Positions 34,423 through 43,593 of a stretch of 64,000 bases of DNA are shown piece by piece. Origin of the DNA: CAJXQU01 sp965223825 (lineage in GTDB: Bacteria; Pseudomonadota; Gammaproteobacteria; CAJXQU01); contig OZ245018.1 of NCBI GenBank assembly GCA_965223825.1, positions 682,001 through 746,000 of the forward strand, written 5' to 3'. Within the stretch, counting starts at the first letter, position 1. Every line of letters starts with the position of its first letter. The position numbers and the translations under genes are program-made. The notes under the pieces were generated by a model. That model did not search any database. It saw nothing but the letters and a program-made list of their open reading frames with translations, and was not told the origin of the DNA.

Positions 34423-36450
34423 ATGTCAGAGCTACAGCGAAAAATCCTCGTCACCAGCGCACTTCCGTATGCAAACGGGCCGATTCATCTTGGCCATTTA
34501 GTGGAGTATATCCAGACCGACATTTGGGTGCGTTTCCAAAAAATGCGTGGACATGAATGTTATTACGTTTGTGCTGACGACGCGCATGGCACACCGATCA
34601 TGTTACGTGCGCAGCAAGAAGGAATCACTCCAGAAGCATTGATCGCACGGATTAGCGACGAGCACCAACGTGATTTCGCTGATTTTGCCGTCGGTTTTGA
34701 CAACTATCACTCAACACATTCCGATGAAAATAAAGCCTTCGCTGAACAGATCTATCTGAACCTGCGAGAAGCAGGACACATTGATCGTCGTGTGATTCGT
34801 CAAGCCTACGATCCTGAAAAAGAAATGTTTTTACCGGATCGCTACATCCGAGGCGAATGCCCAAAATGCGGTGCGGCAGATCAGTACGGTGACAACTGCG
34901 AAAAATGTGGTTCGACGTATGATCCTACTGAATTGAAAAATCCCGTTTCTGCAGTTAGTGGTGCAACTCCAATTGAAAAAGAATCCGAACATTTCTTCTT
35001 CAAGCTGACGGATTTTGAAGACATGCTCAAAGCGTGGATGAAAGAAGGACATTTACAGCCAGAAGTTGCTAACAAGTTAGAAGAATGGTTTGAGATTGGC
35101 CTCGATGATTGGGATATTTCCCGCGACAAGCCTTACTTCGGTTTTGAAATCCCAGACGCACCGGGCAAGTATTTTTATGTTTGGCTCGATGCACCAATGG
35201 GCTATTTCGCTAGCTTCAAGCACTTGTGTGATCGGACAGATATTGATTTTGACAGCTATCTTTCGGCTGATTCTGAAACCGAGCTGTACCATTTTATCGG
35301 CAAAGATATTATTCGTTTTCATGGCTTGTTCTGGCCTGCTGTTTTAAAAGGTTCAGGGTTTCGCACGCCGACGGCAATATATGCACACGGGTTTCTGACC
35401 GTTAATGGGCAGAAAATGTCTAAATCACGAGGCACTTTTATCATGGCCCGCACCTATCTTGATCATCTTGATCCGGAATTCCTGCGTTATTATTTCGCGG
35501 CCAAATTGAGTAGTGGTATTGATGATATTGATCTGAGCTTGGATGATTTTCAGGCGCGTGTGAATTCTGATCTGGTCGGTAAAGTTGTAAACATTGCGAG
35601 TCGCTGCTCGGGTTTTATTAGTAAACGGTTTGATGGAAAACTCGGCTCAAGTATTGAAAATAGTGCGCCAATCGCAGCATTACAGGAGGCGAGTGCGCGT
35701 ATCTCAGAAGCGTATGAAAAGCGCGAATACTCGCGAGCCATGCGTGACATTATGAGTCTGGCTGATCAGCTAAACCAATATATTGATGATCGCAAACCGT
35801 GGGTGGTGGCAAAGCAAGAAGGTGCTGACGATGAGCTACAAGCGATCTGCACAACAGGCTTAAATGGTTTCAGATTGTTGATGGTTTATTTGAAACCTGT
35901 CTTGCCATTAATGGCTGAAAAAGCCGAAGCATTTTTGAATTTATCACCCATGACATGGGCGGATAGCCAAGAAGTATTGCTTGATCACGCGATTAATAAA
36001 TTCAAACCATTGATGACGCGCGTGGAAGAAAAAGTTATTGATGCCATGCTTGAAGACAGCAAAGAAAATATGCAGGCTGCACAAGTGACAACTGTGTCAC
36101 CTGTTTTACAAAAAGATCCGATCGCCTCTGAAATTACCTATGACGATTTTGCGAAAATTGATCTGCGTATTGCAAAAATTGTAAAGGCAGAGCATGTCGA
36201 CGGTGCAGATAAATTATTGCAGCTTACACTGGATATTGGCGAAGAACGCAATGTCTTCGTTGGAATTAAATCGGCTTACCAGCCGGAAGATCTTGAAGGT
36301 AAGTTAACGGTCATGGTGGCAAACCTTGCACCACGTAAAATGCGCTTTGGGTTGTCTGAAGGGATGGTGCTTGCCGCAGGGCCGGGTGGTAGTGATTTAT
36401 TTGTTTTGCATCCCGATGAGGGTGCGGAACCGGGCATGCGTGTTAAATAA
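34423..36450 (+). CDS. metG: Methionyl-tRNA synthetase
   Basis: 675 aa from the ATG at 34423; a GTG 9 bp upstream would add three residues. The HIGH-type motif is in ANGPIHLGHLVE, KMSKS in NGQKMSKSRGTF, and the zinc knuckle is CPKCG ... NCEKCG. Residues ~575-675 form the C-terminal Trbp111-like dimerisation/tRNA-binding domain (FAKIDLRIAKIVKAEHV, VGIKSAY, MVANLAPRKMRFGLSEGM), as in E. coli MetG. rsxB follows after 17 bp. Confidence 0.97.
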   Translation: MSELQRKILVTSALPYANGPIHLGHLVEYIQTDIWVRFQKMRGHECYYVCADDAHGTPIMLRAQQEGITPEALIARISDEHQRDFADFAVGFDNYHSTHSDENKAFAEQIYLNLREAGHIDRRVIRQAYDPEKEMFLPDRYIRGECPKCGAADQYGDNCEKCGSTYDPTELKNPVSAVSGATPIEKESEHFFFKLTDFEDMLKAWMKEGHLQPEVANKLEEWFEIGLDDWDISRDKPYFGFEIPDAPGKYFYVWLDAPMGYFASFKHLCDRTDIDFDSYLSADSETELYHFIGKDIIRFHGLFWPAVLKGSGFRTPTAIYAHGFLTVNGQKMSKSRGTFIMARTYLDHLDPEFLRYYFAAKLSSGIDDIDLSLDDFQARVNSDLVGKVVNIASRCSGFISKRFDGKLGSSIENSAPIAALQEASARISEAYEKREYSRAMRDIMSLADQLNQYIDDRKPWVVAKQEGADDELQAICTTGLNGFRLLMVYLKPVLPLMAEKAEAFLNLSPMTWADSQEVLLDHAINKFKPLMTRVEEKVIDAMLEDSKENMQAAQVTTVSPVLQKDPIASEITYDDFAKIDLRIAKIVKAEHVDGADKLLQLTLDIGEERNVFVGIKSAYQPEDLEGKLTVMVANLAPRKMRFGLSEGMVLAAGPGGSDLFVLHPDEGAEPGMRVK

Positions 36451-36467
36451 ATTCTTACGTTCTACAG

Positions 36468-37106
36468 ATGCCTGATCAAAACTTAATCCAACAGATCGAT
36501 GCGTGTCTACCGCAAACGCAATGTGGTCAGTGCGGTTATGAAGGTTGTTTACCGTATGCGGAAGCAATCAGCGAATCACAAGCAAATATAAATCAATGTC
36601 CACCTGGAGGAACGGTAACGATCGCGCAACTCGCGGATCTTCTTGATCGGCCAATACTTGCATTAAACCCACAGAATGGAAAACATGCCTCTCCTTCATT
36701 AGCGACAATTCGAGAAGATGAATGTATCGGCTGCACGAAGTGTATTCAGGCTTGCCCGGTTGATGCGATCATGGGCGCTGCAAAACAAATGCATTCAGTG
36801 ATCAGTGATGTTTGCACGGGGTGCGAATTATGTATCGCACCTTGTCCGGTGGATTGTATTGATCTGACCCCATCAAAAGGACATCCGTTACAGTCAGAAA
36901 ACTTAATGTTGAGAGATTTATTTATAAACGAGAGTCGTGATCGGTACGATTGGCATCGAACACGTTTAGATCGTGATCTACAAAGAAAGAAAAGTAAGAA
37001 ATTAGCCTCTCAGTTTGAACGTGAAAGTCGAGATCAGAAAAAACAAATGCAAGACGAAATTCAAGCGGCGATTGCGCGCAGTAAAGCGCGCAAGAAGGCT
37101 AAATAA
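36468..37106 (+). CDS. rsxB: RnfB/RsxB-like ferredoxin-type electron-transfer protein
   Basis: 212 aa. The N-terminus has the 4Fe-4S site QCGQCGYEGCLPYAEAI with the fourth Cys in NQCPPGG; two ferredoxin clusters follow in CIGCTKCIQACPVDAI and CTGCELCIAPCPVDCI. It lacks the N-terminal membrane helix of the RnfB subunit of Rnf/Rsx complexes and carries a Lys/Arg-rich C-terminal tail (residues ~165-212). The rest of the Rnf operon is absent, so it may be a soluble electron carrier. The metG-rsxB pairing recurs in related gammaproteobacteria. Confidence 0.88.
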   Translation: MPDQNLIQQIDACLPQTQCGQCGYEGCLPYAEAISESQANINQCPPGGTVTIAQLADLLDRPILALNPQNGKHASPSLATIREDECIGCTKCIQACPVDAIMGAAKQMHSVISDVCTGCELCIAPCPVDCIDLTPSKGHPLQSENLMLRDLFINESRDRYDWHRTRLDRDLQRKKSKKLASQFERESRDQKKQMQDEIQAAIARSKARKKAK

Positions 37107-37157
37107 ATCTTGATGATTACGACTGAACCATGAGTTTAAAAAACTAAACTGAGCTGA

Positions 37158-38633
37158 TCAGTATGCGTTCTTGGGGTTGAAGAAAACCAACACGGTGCGC
37201 AGAATGATGACGATATCAAACATGATCGACCAGTTGTTGATGTAGAACAGATCGTATTCTACGCGTTTTTGAATTTTTTCTTCGGTATCCGTTTCACCCC
37301 GCCAGCCATTGATCTGTGCCCAGCCCGTAATCCCTGGTGTGACTTTGTGGCGCACGGCGTATTTAGACACTTGTTCCTGATATAACTTGCCTGCCGCTTT
37401 TGCGCGAGTCGCGTGTGGGCGTGGGCCAACAATCGACATTTCACCACGGATAACATTAATAAATTGAGGTAGCTCATCCAAACTGGTTCGACGTAAAAAT
37501 GCGCCGAAGCGTGTTACACGAGGGTCATTTTTCGTTGCTAGTTTTTCAGCGTGCTCATCTTGCATATCGGTACGCATGCTTCGGAATTTCCATACTTCGA
37601 TGAGCTGATTGTTAAAACCATACCGCTTTTGTTTAAAGAAAACAGGTCCGGGACTATCCAGTTTAATGCCGATTGCGATGAATAATAAAACAGGGGAAAT
37701 CGCTAATAAGATCAGCGCTGAAACGAATTTATCAAAGACCCATTTTGCGACGTAATCCCAACCAGAAATGGGCTTGTCAGATATGTTCAATACCGGAATG
37801 CCACAGTAATAAGAGTATGAGTGATTTAACAAGCTGAAACCGATCATGTCAGGTGAAAGGCGAATATCAACCGGTAGGACTTCCAGTTTTGCGATAATTT
37901 CTTGCATGCGCTTTTCTGCAGACCAAGGTAGGGCAATGACAACATCATCAACCCGGTTTTCTTGCACGTAACGGATCAAATCATTTACGGTGCCGAGTAC
38001 AGGGCTATTACCGATCCGGGTGGGAACCCGTGAAACGCGATCTTCGAAGACGCCGATAATGTGCATCCAAGGTTCTTTACGTTGGTTGACCAGTTCGAGC
38101 AAGCGCGTGCCGTGTGCTTCGCCGCCAATGACAGCAATATTTCGCGAGAAACGTCCTTCCTTACCCCATTTCTGCAAAAGGTGGTAAACGACGTATCGCA
38201 GAAATGCCATGAGCGTAATCGTGCTGAAGAACCATGTAACCGTCCAGACTCGTGAATATTCATCTGTGATTTTGAAAACAAAGGCCATGGTCAGCAAGCC
38301 GCTGAAAAGCATAAACGGTAAAATGATCACTTTACCAATGCGAGTGTGTGGTCGACTTAACGCACGGAAGCTATATAGCCGAGCATTATAAAACCCCACC
38401 AGAATAAAGGCGGTGAACACAGCCATAGCGCCGAGATAAAATGAAAAGACAGCATACGCGCCGCGTGGCAGATACATTTCGAAAATGATTAAGCCGGTTA
38501 GAAAGATAATCGTTGCATCGAGCGCAGCAACGCCGCCGGAAACAATGCTAGTTGAGAATGGTAATCCTTTAGGTTTATCGTTATTCTTCATTGAACTTTT
38601 ATCAGGCAAGCCGTTATTTTTATAATCCGTCAC
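37158..38633 (-). CDS. Undecaprenyl-phosphate glucose phosphotransferase (WcaJ/EpsB-type)
   Basis: Initiates exopolysaccharide repeat-unit synthesis by moving a sugar 1-phosphate onto undecaprenyl phosphate. The GTG at 38633 is preferred because GGAAGGGAGAG lies 7 nt upstream; it yields 491 aa. Four to five N-terminal membrane segments, a CoA-binding-like central domain (IAVIGGEAHGTRLLELV), then the bacterial sugar-transferase domain with VWKFRSMRTD, RRTSLDELPQFINVI, GPRPHA and VTPGITGWAQINGWRG. Its glycosyltransferase and deacetylase partners are divergent from it. Glucose as first sugar is inferred. Confidence 0.92.
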   Translation of the reverse strand: MTDYKNNGLPDKSSMKNNDKPKGLPFSTSIVSGGVAALDATIIFLTGLIIFEMYLPRGAYAVFSFYLGAMAVFTAFILVGFYNARLYSFRALSRPHTRIGKVIILPFMLFSGLLTMAFVFKITDEYSRVWTVTWFFSTITLMAFLRYVVYHLLQKWGKEGRFSRNIAVIGGEAHGTRLLELVNQRKEPWMHIIGVFEDRVSRVPTRIGNSPVLGTVNDLIRYVQENRVDDVVIALPWSAEKRMQEIIAKLEVLPVDIRLSPDMIGFSLLNHSYSYYCGIPVLNISDKPISGWDYVAKWVFDKFVSALILLAISPVLLFIAIGIKLDSPGPVFFKQKRYGFNNQLIEVWKFRSMRTDMQDEHAEKLATKNDPRVTRFGAFLRRTSLDELPQFINVIRGEMSIVGPRPHATRAKAAGKLYQEQVSKYAVRHKVTPGITGWAQINGWRGETDTEEKIQKRVEYDLFYINNWSIMFDIVIILRTVLVFFNPKNAY

Positions 38634-38754
38634 AATGTTTCTCTCCCTTCCAAGCAATAACCCTATAAAATGCGCAGCTTGGTTCACATATCAGCCTGAT
38701 CGTAACATAGCAAATGGGCTGATTGAATAAATTTAAGGTGGTTATCGACGTTAT

Positions 38755-39894
38755 ATGACAATCGTTTCACCAGATTTCAAACCCCGTGTTATTCACTGTT
38801 TTCGTTTACCGAAGGGCGGTGTGTTTCGGCACGTTTCAGATGTGATTCGTGGGCAGAGTGCGCGCGGACTCGCCGTGGGATTAGTTTGTGATATCAAAAG
38901 TGATGACACGTTTGCTGATCGAGAATTAGCCGAGTTATCGACCATGTGCGAGTTGGGCGTGCATCGAATACCGATTAGTCGGACGTTAGCGCGATCAGAC
39001 AAGGCGGCGATTAAGCAGACCATTGAAATTTGTGAAAAGGCCCAGCCAGATCTGGTGCACGGGCATGGCGCGAAAGGTGGAGCATACGCTCGTCTTGTTG
39101 CGAGTAAAGTAAATGCAAAATCCGTCTATACACCGCACGGTGGATCACTGCATTATGCGGCGACATCACCTTCGGGAATTATTTATCTGACGCTTGAGAA
39201 GCTTCTTAAATCTAAAACGGAAGGGCTGATCTTTGAGAGCCATTACAGCGCAGGGACGTACGAAGCGAAACTGGGTTCTTTTCCCTGCGAACGACGTGTT
39301 ATTCATAATGGTTTACGCGATGCGGAGTTTGATTGTTGGCAAGCCTCTGATGAGCATGAATTTGATTTTTTATTTATTGGTGAGTTGCGCAAACTGAAAG
39401 GCGTTGATGTTTTATTGAGTGCTGTTGCTCGGCTGGCAGAAACGCGGAAGTTTCGAATCCTACTGGCTGGTGCGGGACCGGACCGCGATCATTTCGTAAA
39501 ACGTATTGATCGTTTGAATTTACATTCTCACCTTGAGTTGTCACCACCGATATTTCCCGCACGTGACGCATTTAACCGAGCACGTTGCGTGATCATCCCA
39601 TCGCTGGCGGAATCTTTTCCTTACGTCGTGTTAGAAGCGTTAGCCGCTGGCGTGCCAGTGATCTCGACCAGCGTCGGTGGTATTCCTGAAATATTTGATC
39701 AATACAGTGATCAGCTACTACCACCCGGAAATGTCAGTGCTTTAGCCAAAGCTATGCAGCATAATTTATATCATTATGCTGACGCATTGGAGAAAACAAA
39801 ACAGGTTCAGCAGCATGTTAAAGATCACTTTGGTTTGGAACTCATGAACAATGAAATTCTGGCTTATTACGCGCGCGTGATGGGCGAGATGTGA
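38755..39894 (+). CDS. GT4-type glycosyltransferase of the exopolysaccharide group
   Basis: 379-aa GT-B glycosyltransferase. N-terminal region has VIHCFRLPKGGVFRHVSDV, HGHGAKGGAYARLVA and SVYTPHGGSLHY; the donor domain has FLFIGELRKLKGVDVLL and the E-x7-E motif in AESFPYVVLEALAAGVPV, followed by GGIPEIF. It likely adds a sugar to an undecaprenyl-linked intermediate made by the neighbouring WcaJ-type enzyme, or it acts in lipopolysaccharide; specificity is unknown. Followed by the deacetylase after 65 bp. Confidence 0.9.
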   Translation: MTIVSPDFKPRVIHCFRLPKGGVFRHVSDVIRGQSARGLAVGLVCDIKSDDTFADRELAELSTMCELGVHRIPISRTLARSDKAAIKQTIEICEKAQPDLVHGHGAKGGAYARLVASKVNAKSVYTPHGGSLHYAATSPSGIIYLTLEKLLKSKTEGLIFESHYSAGTYEAKLGSFPCERRVIHNGLRDAEFDCWQASDEHEFDFLFIGELRKLKGVDVLLSAVARLAETRKFRILLAGAGPDRDHFVKRIDRLNLHSHLELSPPIFPARDAFNRARCVIIPSLAESFPYVVLEALAAGVPVISTSVGGIPEIFDQYSDQLLPPGNVSALAKAMQHNLYHYADALEKTKQVQQHVKDHFGLELMNNEILAYYARVMGEM

Positions 39895-39959
39895 TGGTCT
39901 TTATTTTGAGTAAAAAAACGGATTAACGAAAACGTGATAGTCAAAGGCGCCAAGTAATA

Positions 39960-41018
39960 ATGACCCCACTTAAAAAACGGCTGATGCGAGGTGCTTTAGA
40001 CACACTTTATCGCACGTCAGCGTACCGTTTGCTGCAAGCAAAGTGGCAAGGCGTTGGCGTTATTTTCACCCTACATCATATTCGCCCAGATGTGGATCAG
40101 GCACAGTTCGCCCCCAATAGAATCCTCGATATTACTCCTGAGTTTCTTGATCAAACATTGTCGCAAGTGAAACGGATGGGGTTTGACATCATAGATTTGG
40201 ATGAAGCTTATCATCGTTTAATGGAGCAACGTTTCGATCAGCCGTTTGTGGTGTTTACCATAGACGATGGCTACCTGGATAATCTCACTGAAGCATTACC
40301 GGTTTTTCAAAAACATCAAGCACCGTTTACAGTTTACGTTTGCACTGGTTTTCCGGATGGACAAGTGTTCATGTGGTGGGAAGTACTAGAACGTATCGTA
40401 CGCGATCACGATGAGGTGTCTGTCACGGTGAATGATCAGGCATTTGAGTTTACGACGATCAGTACTGATGAAAAATACACTGCATTTAATCAAATCTATT
40501 GGGCTTTGAGAAAATTACCGCACGTTGAGCAATATGCCGAAGCGATGAAAATCTCTGATCAGTATGCGTTCGACTGGCAAGAACTGGTACGAGAATGTTC
40601 AATGAATTGGGATCAGATCCGGCAATTGCAGTCTGATCCGCTGGTGACGATCGGCGCGCATACGATTCATCATTATGCGTTGAGAAAACTGACACTCGAA
40701 CAAGTGCGTGATGAGGCGAAACGCGGCCGTGAGATTTTAATCGATCAGCTTGGAGAAAAACCCAAACATTTTGCTTATCCCTACGGTGATGCAGGTTCTG
40801 CCGCGAGGCGAGAATTTGAGATTATGCAAGAGTTAGGTTTCACCACTTCAACCACGACACGTAAAGGTGTGATATTTCCTGAGCATCGAGATCATCTGCA
40901 TGCCTTACCGCGCGTTTCGTTAAATGGTGATTATCAGCACGAACGCTATATAGAATTATTTTTAAGTGGTGCACCGTTTGCAATTTCTAATAAATTTAAG
41001 CGGTTGGTTGTGAGCTAG
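39960..41018 (+). CDS. Polysaccharide deacetylase (NodB/CE4-like)
   Basis: 352 aa, with a NodB-homology core. Motif 1 is VFTIDDGYLDNL, motif 2 is TIGAHTIHHYALRKL (metal His residues), and FAYPYGDAGSAARREFE is motif 3. There is no signal peptide or membrane helix, so a cytoplasmic action on a lipid-linked sugar or polysaccharide intermediate is likely. An N-terminal ~75-residue region resembles other EPS-locus deacetylases. It is downstream of the GT4 gene, in an EPS context. Confidence 0.88.
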   Translation: MTPLKKRLMRGALDTLYRTSAYRLLQAKWQGVGVIFTLHHIRPDVDQAQFAPNRILDITPEFLDQTLSQVKRMGFDIIDLDEAYHRLMEQRFDQPFVVFTIDDGYLDNLTEALPVFQKHQAPFTVYVCTGFPDGQVFMWWEVLERIVRDHDEVSVTVNDQAFEFTTISTDEKYTAFNQIYWALRKLPHVEQYAEAMKISDQYAFDWQELVRECSMNWDQIRQLQSDPLVTIGAHTIHHYALRKLTLEQVRDEAKRGREILIDQLGEKPKHFAYPYGDAGSAARREFEIMQELGFTTSTTTRKGVIFPEHRDHLHALPRVSLNGDYQHERYIELFLSGAPFAISNKFKRLVVS

Positions 41019-41061
41019 GCTAGTAAGCTCGACATAGAGCAGACCTAAATTCCCGCGAACG

Positions 41062-41979
41062 TTACTCAGTTTCGTCCTTGTCTTTTTGTTTGTGCGCACG
41101 CGGATGTGCGGCATCATAAACCTGCGCAAGTCGTTGAAAATCTAAATGCGTATACACTTGTGTGGTGCTGATATCAGCATGGCCGAGAAGTTCTTGAACG
41201 GCACGTAAATCACCCGATGACTCCAATAGATGGCTGGCAAAGGAATGACGCAGCATATGTGGATGTAAACGCGAATCCAAACCTTGAACCTTCGCCCAAT
41301 GACGCACACGTTGTTGAATATTTCGGATCGAGACTCGCTCACCACGTTGACTGAGAAAGAGAGCATTTTCTTCGCCCTTTACCCACGCTGATCGCAGGTC
41401 GAGCCAATGCTTAATTGCCTTGATTGCTTGTGATCCAATTGGTGAGATACGTTGTTTATTGCCTTTGCCGATCACTTGTACTTGTGCGGTTGTGAGATCG
41501 AGATCGTGCACATCAAGGTGATGCAATTCAGACACGCGTAGGCCGGATGAATAGAGGAGTTCAAGCATTGCCAGATCGCGGATAGCGATTGGATCCGCAT
41601 CATCAATATTTAATAATTGATGGGTCTGATCAACATTCAGTACTTTCGGAAGTTTTCGACCAGTCTTTGGTGCTTTAATAATATCGGCCGGATTTTGTTG
41701 CATATCCCCCTGCAAGATCTGGAAATCAAAAAAGCGTCGTAATGCGGATAAATTTCGTTGCAAGCTTCGGCCCCCGAGCCCTTGGCGGTGTCGAGCCGAC
41801 ACATAAGCGCGGATCAGTTTTAAATTAATGTCTGACCATTCTTGAATGTCTTGATGGATTAAATAGTCTAAAAATTGTTTTAGATCGCGTTGATAAGCAG
41901 AGCGGGTATTCAATGCGCGATCAGACATGGCCATTAAAAAGGCATCCAACGCCTTGAGGTAAATGGCCTTAAATGGCAT
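41062..41979 (-). CDS. xerC: Site-specific tyrosine recombinase XerC
   Basis: 305 aa. N-terminal SAM-like core-binding domain (LNTRSAYQRDLKQFLDYL), then catalytic domain: first Arg in SSGLRVSELHHLD, Lys in GKGNKQRISPIG, H-x-x-R in PHMLRHSFASHLLE, His in LGHADISTTQ, and Tyr in TTQVYTHLDFQRL. It resolves chromosome dimers at dif with XerD. The C-terminal tail (PRAHKQKDKDETE) is slightly long. It is the last gene of dapF-DUF484-xerC, conserved in gammaproteobacteria, which separates it from XerD. Confidence 0.96.
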   Translation of the reverse strand: MPFKAIYLKALDAFLMAMSDRALNTRSAYQRDLKQFLDYLIHQDIQEWSDINLKLIRAYVSARHRQGLGGRSLQRNLSALRRFFDFQILQGDMQQNPADIIKAPKTGRKLPKVLNVDQTHQLLNIDDADPIAIRDLAMLELLYSSGLRVSELHHLDVHDLDLTTAQVQVIGKGNKQRISPIGSQAIKAIKHWLDLRSAWVKGEENALFLSQRGERVSIRNIQQRVRHWAKVQGLDSRLHPHMLRHSFASHLLESSGDLRAVQELLGHADISTTQVYTHLDFQRLAQVYDAAHPRAHKQKDKDETE

Positions 41980-41993
41980 GGATAAGTTTTGCG

Positions 41994-42695
41994 CTAAAGA
42001 TAAGCGTTGAAACTGAGCGTGACCAAATCAGCAAACTGCGTGAGAATGTCTGTGCCCATGTCTTTTTGAAAACGTTCGGGACTCTGGCTACCGATCGCGA
42101 GTACGCCTTGCCAGTTGTTACCCTTAAGCGGCAACAAAACCGCCGAGCAATATTCAGGTAACTCATCCGCAAATAATGCCTGCTGTTGATCAGTTTTTAA
42201 GCGGCCACACAAGGGGGTATTGGAAGTGAGCAGATCGGAAAATAAGGCTGCCTCTGACCAACCACTACCAACAAATGCGGGGAGGGTTTCATCTGCCAAG
42301 GTGTCAGGTTTTTCAGTAAATAAACGCAAGGCGACTTTATCCGCTTTGAAATCACTCAACAGGGCAGTGCGGATTGTCTTAATGGTTTGAGGCAGATCAT
42401 TGAGTTGAACGAGATCTAACGCCATTTGGTGAACGCGATCAGTCAACGCGGTATTTTCTCGGGCAATCTCGATCAGTTCTTTCAACTGGTTTTTCGATTG
42501 TCGTAATTGTTCACGCAGTACTGATACTTGTCGTTCAACCAGTGATGTGGCCGCTCCTGTTTGATGTGGTATTGCGATATCCGTCAAGAGATCGGGCTGT
42601 TCCAAAAACACTTTCGGGTGCTGCCGAAGGTAGTGAATGACGGTTTCTAATGAGACGTTCTCATCGAGATTATTATTTGAATTATTATTTGTCAT
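41994..42695 (-). CDS. DUF484 family (GAF-like) protein
   Basis: 233 aa. N-terminal helical/coiled stretch (residues ~15-75; SLVERQVSVLREQLRQSKNQL) followed by a GAF-like domain (TALLSDFKADKVALRLF ... GVLAIGSQSPERFQKDMG). DUF484 proteins sit between dapF and xerC in proteobacteria; their biochemical function is unknown. The ATG overlaps the dapF stop (4 bp), and xerC begins 14 bp after its stop, implying co-transcription. Confidence 0.94.
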   Translation of the reverse strand: MTNNNSNNNLDENVSLETVIHYLRQHPKVFLEQPDLLTDIAIPHQTGAATSLVERQVSVLREQLRQSKNQLKELIEIARENTALTDRVHQMALDLVQLNDLPQTIKTIRTALLSDFKADKVALRLFTEKPDTLADETLPAFVGSGWSEAALFSDLLTSNTPLCGRLKTDQQQALFADELPEYCSAVLLPLKGNNWQGVLAIGSQSPERFQKDMGTDILTQFADLVTLSFNAYL

Positions 42696-43522
42696 AATTG
42701 AATTTCCCCCTCGAAAACACGTTTTGCTGGGCCCGTCATCATGACAGGTTGATCCGCACCGTCCCAGTGAATTGTTAAACTACCACCGGGCAGATCGACC
42801 TTGACAGTGGTATCCAGTAAATTTTGTTGGATCCCCGAGACAACGGCGGCGCAGGCACCCGTGCCACAGGCCAGAGTTTCACCTACGCCACGTTCAAACA
42901 CGCGTAGACGGATATGATCGCGCGCGATTCTCTGCATAAAGCCGACATTGACTCTTTCTGGAAAAATGTTGTGTGATTCCATTATTCCACCCAATGCGAG
43001 TACCGGTGCTGTGTCGACATTATCGACTTGTATAACGGCATGCGGATTGCCCATCGAGACTGCACCGAAGTGGACGTTCTGCGTCTCAAGCTGTACGGAA
43101 TAAACGGGCTGTGCTGTCTCCACTGCTAGCGGGATCTGATCGGGAGCGAAGCGTGGCGGCCCCATATTAACCGTCACTTGATCGTCATTTTCACAGCGTA
43201 GTGTGATGATTCCTTTTGCCGTCTGTGCACGAATTTCGGCTTGCGCGAGATTGCGAGATTCTTTGAGATAAACGGCAACGCAGCGTGCGCCATTGCCGCA
43301 TTGTTCGACTTCGCCACCATCGGCATTAAAAATGCGGTAGGTGACATCAACCTGATCAGAGCTCGGTGGTTCGAGTAATAAAAGCTGATCGCAACCCACA
43401 CCAAAGTGCCGATCGGCAAGTTGTTGTATTGTGTTTTGGTCGAGAGAGATGGGCCTGTCGAGTGCGTCGATCACGACAAAATCATTGCCCAGTCCCTGCA
43501 TTTTGGTAAATCGAATTTTCAT
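42692..43522 (-). CDS. dapF: Diaminopimelate epimerase
   Basis: Interconverts L,L- and meso-diaminopimelate for lysine and peptidoglycan. 276 aa. The N-terminus FTKMQGLGNDFVVIDA matches the family; the two catalytic cysteines are in QCGNGARCVAVYL and LACGTGACAAVV. It heads the dapF-DUF484-xerC group, overlapping DUF484 by 4 bp, and is divergent from the AEC transporter. Confidence 0.97.
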   Translation of the reverse strand: MKIRFTKMQGLGNDFVVIDALDRPISLDQNTIQQLADRHFGVGCDQLLLLEPPSSDQVDVTYRIFNADGGEVEQCGNGARCVAVYLKESRNLAQAEIRAQTAKGIITLRCENDDQVTVNMGPPRFAPDQIPLAVETAQPVYSVQLETQNVHFGAVSMGNPHAVIQVDNVDTAPVLALGGIMESHNIFPERVNVGFMQRIARDHIRLRVFERGVGETLACGTGACAAVVSGIQQNLLDTTVKVDLPGGSLTIHWDGADQPVMMTGPAKRVFEGEIQL

Positions 43523-43593
43523 ACGCTTATGATAACGAAAACAGCGGTTTAATGCTTGTGGACAGCGGTTGAAGTCGCGACAATACCGGCCCC

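Noticed and set aside
37120..37150. AGTTTA/TAAACT hairpin between rsxB and the WcaJ-like gene
   Set aside because: Six A-T-rich pairs, too weak to be called a terminator.
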